Assembly (NCBI GenBank): GCA_947575745.1 | Contig: CANPOS010000015.1 | Location: forward strand, 1-42,333 | Length of the DNA stretch: 42,333 bases | DNA from: an uncultured Clostridium sp. | GTDB lineage: Bacteria; Bacillota; Clostridia; TANB77; CAG-508 | Direction of reading: 5' to 3' | The notes under the pieces: model-generated | Told to the model about the DNA's origin: nothing | Databases searched by the model: none | What the model saw: only the letters and a program-made list of their open reading frames with translations | Part shown: positions 9,744 to 17,500 of the stretch, piece after piece | Layout of the letters: each line of letters begins with the position of its first letter | Numbering within the stretch: position 1 is the first letter of the stretch | Program-made: the position numbers and the translations under genes

Positions 9744-10277
9744 ATGAAGAAAACATTAACCATAATAATATTATGTTTAGTATATATAATAATCTATTTG
9801 CTTCAAATAAATTTCTTTAGTTGGTTCACAATAGCTGGGATAAAGCCAAATCTGTTTATAATATTAGTTTTATTTATAGGTTTATATGCAGGTAAAAGAT
9901 ATGGTTCTATATTAGGAATCATATTTGGATTAGGATTAGATTTATTAGGAAGCAATATAATAGGTCAAACAGCAGTTATACTTGGGATAATTGGGTTTAG
10001 TGGAGGATATTTAGATAAGGTTTTCTCTAAAGATAGTAAAATCACAGTAATACTAATGGTAATAGCAGCAACAGCAATATATGAAATATTTATATATACA
10101 TATAGAACAATGATATTATCATTGAATGTTGAAATATGGGCATTTACAAAAATTCTATTAATAGAAATAATATATAATTCAATATTAACTATCATACTAT
10201 ATCCATTAATGCAAAAATTAGGATATAAAGTTGAAGAGATTTTTAAGAAACCACAAATATTAACAAGATATTTCTAA
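9744..10277 (+). CDS. mreD: Rod-shape protein MreD
   Basis: This 177-residue, very hydrophobic protein has about five or six membrane segments and the family phrase IAGIKPNLFIILVLFIGLYAGKRYG near residues 32-56. MreD is the membrane partner of MreC in the elongation complex. The ATG follows AAAGGGAG. The gene is 27 bases after mreC and 13 bases before mrdA. Confidence 0.88.
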   Translation: MKKTLTIIILCLVYIIIYLLQINFFSWFTIAGIKPNLFIILVLFIGLYAGKRYGSILGIIFGLGLDLLGSNIIGQTAVILGIIGFSGGYLDKVFSKDSKITVILMVIAATAIYEIFIYTYRTMILSLNVEIWAFTKILLIEIIYNSILTIILYPLMQKLGYKVEEIFKKPQILTRYF

Positions 10278-10290
10278 GAAAGGAGAAAAG

Positions 10291-12396
10291 TTGGAACTAT
10301 TTAGAAATAAAAAGCAACCAAATACAGATTTAAGATACAATATTCTGAGTGCTCTTATATATATTATAGGAATAATACTTCTATTACAACTTTTTAACCT
10401 TCAAATAATAAATGGAGCCTCATATAGAGAAACCTCGAATACTAGGCTTACAAGAGAAAGTATTCTATATGCTTCAAGAGGTTACATATTAGATAGAAAT
10501 GGAAATGAACTTGCAACAACAGAAATGACATTTTCCCTAGAGATGTATAAAACAAAATTAGATACAAAAGTCTTAAATGACACAATATTAAGAATGGTAA
10601 ATACCTTAGAAGCAAATGGAGATAGTTATACAGACACATTTCCAATAAAAATAAATCCATATGAATATACATTTACAAGTGAACAAAGAAAAACAAAGTG
10701 GTTAGAATCATACAAGTTAGATGCAAACACAACAGCGGAAGAAGCTTTTAACTATTTCAAGGACAGATATGATATTGAAAATGAGGATATATCAGAAATA
10801 AGAAAAATATTAGTTATAAGATATAGGATAAGTTCAGAAGGATATAGTTCAACAAAATCACTTACAATATCAAATAATGTAAGTAGGAAAAGTGCATTAA
10901 TATTTACAGAACAAAGTGACTTGTATCCAGGAATAACAGTGGGACAAAGTTCAAAAAGAAAATATCCAAATGAAAGTCTTGCATCTCATATATTAGGATA
11001 TATTGGAGCAATAAGTCAGAAACAATATGATGCAAATAAAGACAAAGGCTATCTTATGAGTGATATATATGGGCAAACAGGTGTAGAATATGTATTTGAG
11101 TCATATTTAAAAGGTAAAAACGGAACAAAACAGATAGATATGTCAGTTGATGGAGGAATAGTAAGTGAAAATACATCAGTAGAAGCTTTACAAGGTTCAG
11201 ATGTAGTACTTACAATAGATGCTAATTTACAAGCAATCACAGAAAAAGCACTAAAAAATACAATAAATGATATAAGAAATGGAACCTATGGAGAACACAA
11301 TAAATATGATGCAACGGCTGGAGCAATAGTAGTAATGAATGTAAACTCTGGAGAAGTATTATCAATGGCAAGCTATCCAGACTATGATCCCAATATTTGG
11401 GTAGGGGGAATAAAACAAGAAGAATATGATAGCTTGAAGGAAACAAATGCATTATTCAATAGAGCAATATCAGGAACTTACGCACCAGGTTCAACTTACA
11501 AAATGGTACCAGCAGTAGCGGCTCTCCAGACAGGAGCAGTAACAATAAAAGAAAAAATCAATGATGTAGGAATATATCAAAGAGATCCGACACACCGTTG
11601 CTGGTTATATAGACAGTCAAATAGAAGTCATGGATATTTGAATATATCAGATGCAATAAAACACTCTTGTAACTATTTTTTCTATGAAATGGGATATAGA
11701 GTGGGAATAGATACAATCAACAAATATGCAAATGCATTTGGATTGGCTAGAAAAACAGGTATAGAATTAACTTCAGAAGGCTCAGGAACACTAGCATCAC
11801 CAGAATTATCAAAATCTAAAGGGGAGATATGGACATTAGGATTTACATTATCCGCAGCAATAGGACAAGGTGATAATAACTTTACGCCAATACAAATAGC
11901 AAAATACCTAAGTATATTAGTGAATGGTGGAAAACAAGTAAACCCAACAATACTAAAAACAATAATGAATCCAGATGGAACAGAAGTCTCAAAAGAAGAA
12001 ATAAATAAAAGTATAGACGAAAGACTAGGAAGAACAGAACAAACACAAGAGGATATAGAAATATCAGAGGAGAACTTATCAGCTATATTAGAAGGTATGA
12101 GGGATGTTACAAGTGAAAGTGGAGGAACAGCGTATAGTATATTCAGAAACTTTAATATCAAATTAGGAGGAAAAACAGGTTCAGCTCAGACAGGAAAATC
12201 AACAAATGCATGGTTTGCAGGATTTGCACCTTATGATAATCCAGAAATAGCAATAGTAGTAGTTATAGAAGATGGAGGTTCAGGAACGTTGGCATGTTAT
12301 GCAGCAAGAGATATAATAGCACAATATTTTGGAATGAATGAAGCACAAGTAGAAGAAGACACAACAGCAATTCCATATGTTGATATACAAAACTAA
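10291..12396 (+). CDS. mrdA: Penicillin-binding protein 2 (elongation transpeptidase)
   Basis: This 701-residue class B PBP has a membrane helix at about residues 16-40, a dimerisation domain (RGYILDRNGNELA) and a transpeptidase domain with all three active-site motifs: S401-T-Y-K404 (within APGSTYKM), S459-C-N461 and K628-T-G (GGKTGSAQTGKS). It cross-links peptidoglycan outside the membrane, working with MreBCD and a RodA-type polymerase that is not in this window. The start is TTG at 10291, chosen because AAAGGAGAAAAG stands directly upstream and the membrane helix is then properly placed. Confidence 0.92.
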   Translation: MELFRNKKQPNTDLRYNILSALIYIIGIILLLQLFNLQIINGASYRETSNTRLTRESILYASRGYILDRNGNELATTEMTFSLEMYKTKLDTKVLNDTILRMVNTLEANGDSYTDTFPIKINPYEYTFTSEQRKTKWLESYKLDANTTAEEAFNYFKDRYDIENEDISEIRKILVIRYRISSEGYSSTKSLTISNNVSRKSALIFTEQSDLYPGITVGQSSKRKYPNESLASHILGYIGAISQKQYDANKDKGYLMSDIYGQTGVEYVFESYLKGKNGTKQIDMSVDGGIVSENTSVEALQGSDVVLTIDANLQAITEKALKNTINDIRNGTYGEHNKYDATAGAIVVMNVNSGEVLSMASYPDYDPNIWVGGIKQEEYDSLKETNALFNRAISGTYAPGSTYKMVPAVAALQTGAVTIKEKINDVGIYQRDPTHRCWLYRQSNRSHGYLNISDAIKHSCNYFFYEMGYRVGIDTINKYANAFGLARKTGIELTSEGSGTLASPELSKSKGEIWTLGFTLSAAIGQGDNNFTPIQIAKYLSILVNGGKQVNPTILKTIMNPDGTEVSKEEINKSIDERLGRTEQTQEDIEISEENLSAILEGMRDVTSESGGTAYSIFRNFNIKLGGKTGSAQTGKSTNAWFAGFAPYDNPEIAIVVVIEDGGSGTLACYAARDIIAQYFGMNEAQVEEDTTAIPYVDIQN

Positions 12397-12418
12397 ATAA
12401 AGAAAGGAAGTTATAATT

Positions 12419-12841
12419 ATGGAAGGAAAACATAGCGAAGAAAATATTAATAGAACAAATGAATTAGGGTTACACACAATAGAAAAATCATTTAGTAGAA
12501 AAATAGATGCAAGTATAACAGAATTACATGAAGGTTCATTAAGATCAGGAAATAGAATAGAATATGAAGGAAGTTTAGTAATAATAGGGGATGTAAATGC
12601 AGGAGCAGAAGTAATTGCAGAGGAAAATATAATAGTGCTTGGAACAATAAGAGGCTTAGCACATGCAGGAGCAAAAGGAAATAAAGATGCAATAATAGTA
12701 GCAAATGCGATAGAAGCACCACAAATAAGAATAGCAGATATAGTAAAAGAAATGGAAAAACCAGAAAACTTAGAAGAAGAGGAAGATATACCAGTAAAGA
12801 AAAAAGCCTACGTACAAAATGACAAAATTGTGTTAGAATAA
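12419..12841 (+). CDS. minC: Short MinC, C-terminal domain only
   Basis: This 140-residue protein contains the MinC beta-helix domain (RIEYEGSLVIIGDVNAGAEV ... EENIIVLGTIRGLAHAGA ... ANAIEAPQIRIADI) that dimerises and binds MinD. The usual N-terminal FtsZ-inhibiting domain is missing: only about 30 unrelated residues precede the domain, whereas full MinC is normally well over 200 residues. No minD or minE follows; the gene ends the operon before a long hairpin. It may still place division sites with a MinD encoded elsewhere, or act with MreB and PBP2. Start supported by AAAGGAAG. Confidence 0.8.
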   Translation: MEGKHSEENINRTNELGLHTIEKSFSRKIDASITELHEGSLRSGNRIEYEGSLVIIGDVNAGAEVIAEENIIVLGTIRGLAHAGAKGNKDAIIVANAIEAPQIRIADIVKEMEKPENLEEEEDIPVKKKAYVQNDKIVLE

Positions 12842-12851
12842 GGCAATAATC

Positions 12852-12992
12852 AAAAAAAGAGATGTATAAAAAAATTTGTGCTAGTCCGCACAGTTTGGGA
12901 GCGAATTTGAAACTGTTAAAAACTTGTTTTTATACAGTTTCAATGAGACGACCAGTAAGGACAAACAAATTTTATTTATACATCTCTTTTTT
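12852..12992. terminator. Long structured hairpin closing the mre operon
   Basis: The outer arms 12853-12870 and 12975-12992 pair perfectly, then AAAATTTGT/ACAAATTTT (12871-12879 with 12965-12973) with one bulge, then an inner 10-bp stem (12907-12916 with 12934-12943) capped by AAAAA/TTTTT. Two asymmetric loops contain the GC-richer strings CTAGTCCGCACAG and GAGACGACCAGTAAGGAC. The T run at the end makes it a plausible terminator between minC and the convergent minus-strand genes. The complexity is more than a terminator needs, so a structured RNA or a small mobile palindrome is possible. Confidence 0.6.
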
Positions 12993-13015
12993 ATTCAGTT
13001 TTATTCCAATTTTGC

Positions 13016-13351
13016 CTAAGAAAGAAGAAGTAGTATTAAAGCTATGAAAAGACTTTGATCTTTTACACCTTCGTTATATAAAAAGAAGATTAATGACACA
13101 AGTAAAATATCATCAAAAAATAATTTAATTCCAAAGATTTCAAAAATAGGTGCTTCACTTCTATCATTTCTAGTTTCTTTATTAGAATCATTTTGGGCAT
13201 TACTAACATTGGATTTATTATCGTTATATGAATTAGTCTTAATATTATCATTTCCTGAATAATCTTTATAATTATTATTAGGTCTAGGCATGTATCTATA
13301 TCTGTTAGGAAAATAATAGCCATATGGGCTTCTATAAAAATTTGATTCCAT
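13016..13351 (-). CDS. Small clostridial protein with hydrophobic C-terminus, function unknown
   Basis: This 111-residue protein has a polar start rich in Y, N and R (MESNFYRSPYGYYFPNRY), an Asn/Ser-rich middle, and a hydrophobic end, FFDDILLVSLIFFLYNEGVKD then LFIALILLLLS, probably one or two membrane segments. I recognise the ending as a conserved clostridial pattern but know no function. Its ATG shares one base with the TAA of the preceding gene (TAATG), so translation is probably coupled. It is the last gene of a three-gene minus-strand cluster. Confidence 0.65.
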   Translation of the reverse strand: MESNFYRSPYGYYFPNRYRYMPRPNNNYKDYSGNDNIKTNSYNDNKSNVSNAQNDSNKETRNDRSEAPIFEIFGIKLFFDDILLVSLIFFLYNEGVKDQSLFIALILLLLS

Positions 13352-13722
13352 TATTTTTTTACATCACCACCAGTACTATTAAAAACCTCTAAAACCTTAC
13401 TCATACCAAAAAGCTTTATATACTGATCAATTTTTTCTTTTCTACTATCCTTAAGATATGGTTTTAAAGATAAAAGTAGATTAGATCTTGGATCATTATT
13501 ATTATTCATTTTTTCCATAATAGATTTCATTTTAAGAAGAGTTTCTAAATCAATGGAAGGAGTAGAATTATCAGAGCTCGTAGAAGAAGTATCTGATTCA
13601 GAAGAATTAGAGCTAGTTGAAGATAAAGAAGACAATATATTCTTCATTTCATCTGGGATATTTCCATCCTTAACCATATTACTAAATTTTCCGAAAAGCT
13701 CGGACATGTCCTCATTATTCAT
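13351..13722 (-). CDS. Small conserved clostridial protein, function unknown
   Basis: This 123-residue soluble protein has a short helical start (MNNEDMSELFGKFSNMVKDG), a serine/threonine-rich linker (about residues 33-55) and a conserved end with DPRSNLLLSLKPYLKDSRKEKIDQYIKLF. The last part recurs in clostridial proteins without a known role. AAAGGAGGG precedes the ATG. It overlaps the next gene by one base. Confidence 0.7.
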   Translation of the reverse strand: MNNEDMSELFGKFSNMVKDGNIPDEMKNILSSLSSTSSNSSESDTSSTSSDNSTPSIDLETLLKMKSIMEKMNNNNDPRSNLLLSLKPYLKDSRKEKIDQYIKLFGMSKVLEVFNSTGGDVKK

Positions 13723-13836
13723 AAACTAAACCCTCCTTTATTAAGTCACAAACCAAATTTGAAAAAGAATTAGTATATTGCTAGGCAAAATAACTAATGA
13801 TTACAATTTGCTTCGCAAATTGCATACTGATGCTGA

Positions 13837-13992
13837 TTATTTTTCAAATTTACCAAGTTTCTTCTTAAGTTCTTCGCTATCCTTAACTCCAAACACCTTT
13901 GAAGCTTGCTCTAGACCCTTTTCAATATCCTTTTTATCCATCTTAGAAAGCATAGACATTAGCTTATTCATATCAATATTATTCATATCCAT
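13837..13992 (-). CDS. 51-residue helical protein, function unknown
   Basis: The ORF encodes MDMNNIDMNKLMSMLSKMD followed by KKDIEKGLEQASKVFG and a lysine-rich end (EELKKKLGKFEK). GGAGG lies 8 bases before the ATG and the frame is clean, so it is probably a real gene. It is the first of three co-oriented small genes. Its start resembles the next protein (short Met/Asp/Asn-rich helix), so the two may be distant relatives. A small hairpin CAATTTGC/GCAAATTG (13804-13822) lies after its stop. Confidence 0.6.
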   Translation of the reverse strand: MDMNNIDMNKLMSMLSKMDKKDIEKGLEQASKVFGVKDSEELKKKLGKFEK

Positions 13993-14116
13993 AAAAAAAC
14001 CTCCACAAAATATTTATCAATCTTAAAAGTATGTATACACATATATTATGCAGTAAGTAAAATAATGTTACTAAAAAATTCTAAATAGTATTAAGTATAG
14101 AAAATTAGAAATCTAA

Positions 14117-14236
14117 GAATATGATATTATTTATTTTTAGATAGACGTTGGGGAACCGCTTTAGAAACTGTACTAGCTTTAGCTAGATACAGTTTATTGA
14201 GTGGGGACGCCAGAAAAAGAAATAATATCATAATTC
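14117..14236 (+). repeat. Structured intergenic repeat, copy C
   Basis: It has the same plan as copies A and B: outer arms 14117-14131 and 14221-14236 pairing with one bulge, core GATAGACGTTGGGGAACC, an inner stem AAACTGTA/TACAGTTT with an extra CTAGC/GCTAG tip, and the 3' core TGGGGACGCCAG. The inner stem has changed on both sides while keeping pairing, which supports selection on structure. Confidence 0.65.
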
Positions 14237-14530
14237 TCAGAACACTAAATTTCAAAAATAATTGGCGCAAATAGCTGTAACCCCTAAGAAAGTCAAGAAA
14301 TTTGTAACCAAAATGAAACCAAAAAGTAAAGAAAAATTAACAAAAATTTACATGCAACTTAAAAGTAGCATCCGTAAAGGATATAAAAACCTTTAAAGCA
14401 CAAGTGAAAACTAGGTATTGCAAAAAAAACAAAATAATGTAAAATTATATAAATAATAATATATATTATGCTAAAACGACATAAAATCCTAAAAAAGCAA
14501 AAATTTACATAAAAAATATTACGAAAAACC
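14237..14530. other. Intergenic stretch, nothing recognised
   Basis: The region is AT-rich, with no ORF carrying a ribosome site and no long hairpin. It may be the far-upstream control region of the large surface genes. I looked for riboswitch-like conserved strings and found none I could support. Confidence 0.4.
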
Positions 14531-14559
14531 TTGAAAAAAAGGCTAAAAGCTAGTATAAT
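14531..14559 (+). promoter_or_regulatory. Promoter of the large surface-protein operon
   Basis: TTGAAA at 14531-14536, 17 bases, TATAAT at 14554-14559, 39 bases before the ATG at 14598. The ribosome site TTAGGAGGGA follows. Confidence 0.75.
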
Positions 14560-14597
14560 ATAAATTACAGTCAATAGAATTTAGGAGGGAAATTTCT

Positions 14598-17500
14598 ATG
14601 AACAGAAAAATAGTTACAAAATTACTTGCAGCATTACTAGCATTTACACTAACATTTGCTAATGTAATATTAGTTGGAATGCATACACAAGAAGTATTTG
14701 CAGCAAGTACAGAACTAGAAATGCAAGACAAAAATGTAAGTAATGCAAATCTAGAATTTGATGCATATTTTATGCAAGAAGGAGTAAATTTACATAGCAA
14801 AAGTATAGACATAACTACAAATAGAGATACACTATACTTAGCTATTAGAGTTACAGAAGGATATATAAAGAACAGTAAAATAAGAATAGAAAACTCAAAC
14901 TTCAAAATAGTTAAAGAAGAAGGACAAGAGTTATCATATGTTCAAAGTGTAAATCCTGAAACAAACGAAATAGTGTTAAATAAAATAGATAAAGGAGAAT
15001 CAGTAATACTTGAAGTTCCAATCCAAATGAATACTGATTCAAATTTTGATGTACAAAATTTAGATAAAATATCAAAAATAACACTAGAAGGTACACATGT
15101 AAATACAAAAGCAAAAGAAAGAGCATTTTCAAAATCAATAGAAGTAAAAGCAAAAATGGTAGCAAATGACATTAAAGCAAACTTGGAAGAAAATGTAACT
15201 AAATATGTACCATATACAATAGGAGAAGAAAAAGGAATTGTACTTCAAACTTTGGTAAAATCAAACATAATAAATAATATCTTACCAGTAAGACAGACAG
15301 AAGTTCAAATAGAAATCCCTGAAATAAATGGAGTAGCACCTACAAAAGTTTCATTATCAGCAATCTCTACAAAAGCAACAAATGGTGAAAACAGAAAAAC
15401 ATTTATAGAAAATCAAGACTATACATACCAAAATGGAATAGTTAAACTTCTAATAAAAAATGATGCAAATCAAGAAGGAAAAATTTCGTGGCAAAAACAA
15501 AGCCAAGATGAAATATTAGTAACACTTGTATATGGAGAAACAGCAATTAGTGGAAATCCAGAAAATATCAAATTAAAAGCAAATAGTAAAATAGAATTAT
15601 ATAATAATGAAGGAAGTATATTAGGAAGCAAAGAAGAAACTATTGCACTTACTGAAAAAGTAGGAGAAGTAGTTTCATTTGACATGGAATTAAGCGCAAA
15701 TAGAATAGAAAAAGGCGGACTTTTAGTACAAGGAACAGAAAATGCTACATATATAGAAAAATGGACAGCAAACATTGGAAACAAAAATGTAGTAGATCAA
15801 GTATTATTAGAAAATAAAGTAAACTATGTAGATGCAAATGGAAACAACTATCCATCAGAGCCAGTATATACATATACAAAAATATCAAGAGAAAACTTCT
15901 TAAGTATGTTAGGAGAAGAAGGATATATTAAACTTTATACAAAAGAAGGCAGAGAAATTGCAACTTTAACAAAAGATAATTTAGAATATAAATATGAAAC
16001 AGAAACACCATATATAATAGTAGAAACATCAAAACCACAAACAGAAGGAATAATAGAAATAGAAAATGGAAGAGGAATCAAACCATTAGAATATGATAAA
16101 GTACAACTAGAAATGATTAATAATATAAACACAAAATTAGATGGAACAGCAGTAAAAGGTGGACAAAGACTATTTGCACAAGAAGTAGCAAAAGATATAG
16201 CTTTAGTAGCACCAAAAACAGTAGTAGAAGGAACAATAAGTAAAGAAGCTTTAGCAACACAAGAAACAAATACACAAGTAGAATTAAGATTAGTATTAGA
16301 TACAAACGATATATCAAAAAGCTTATATAAAAATCCAAAAATGAGAATAGAATTCCCTACATATATAACAAATCTTTCAGAAGCAAAAATAGGTTTATTA
16401 TATGACGAACAATTACAAATAGTAAATACAGCTATGAATAGAAATGAAAATGGAAATATAGTAATAGATGTAGATATAGCAGGAGAACAAACTGCATTTA
16501 ATAAAATAGCATCAGCAAAAGGTGCAACAATAGTAATATATGCAAATATAGATGTAGAAGAATTAGCACCAAACCTTACAGAAAATATCAAAGTAGTAGT
16601 TGTAAATGAAAATGCTTCTACATATGAAATAACAGAAAATGGACAAGGAGTATATTATATACCAGTAAAATATGCAGCAGATAAAGGAATAATAACAAGA
16701 AACACAATTACTGGATATAATGGCGAAGAAGAAGTAAAAGCTATAAAATCAGTACAAACAGCAGAAATTGAAACAAAAGCAGAAGCAAAAAATGGAAAAG
16801 TAAAATTAGATATAGTAAATAGTACAGAAAAAAATATAAAAGATGTAAGAATATTAGGAAGAACACCATTTGAAGGAAACAAGACAGTAATTACAAATGC
16901 GTATTTAAATAGTACCTTTACAGCAAACATGGTATCAAGAATATCAGCAACAGCAGGAATAGACGAAAGTAAAATAACAGTATATTACTCAAGCAACAAA
17001 GAAGCAACACAAGATTTAGCAAATAGAGAAAATGCATGGACTACAACTCCAAGTGATTTATCTAGCATTAGATCATATATGATAGTATTAAATGATAATC
17101 CTTTAGCTTATGGAGCTAGAATATCATTTGCTTATGATATTCTTATTCCAGCAAAGATAGGAGCAAATGCAGCAACATTTAGTACATTTGCTGTGTATTA
17201 CACAGAAATGGAAGATATAATGACACTTAGTGCAGAAAATGCAGTTAATACAAATACAGTAATGAAATCTTCAGAAGCAGCATCAGTTGGAATAACAACA
17301 AGAGAAGTAACAAAGCCAGAAGTAGAAGAAGAAAAACATGAAGCATCAAAAATACAGACAGAGCCATTAACATATACAAGATTTGATAAAAAAGATTTAG
17401 CAATGGGAATTACACGTTCTACAACAGCAAGAGGAACAATTACAGATGATAACAAAGTAAGAGCAGGAGAATTTGTAGAACATACAGTAACATTAAGAAA

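Noticed and set aside
12862..13047. 61-residue plus-strand ORF after minC
   Set aside because: It lies across a structured hairpin element, has no ribosome site and looks unlike a protein; it overlaps the end of the minus-strand gene.
13778..14026. 82-residue plus-strand ORF
   Set aside because: It is the shadow of the 51-residue minus-strand gene, which has a good ribosome site.
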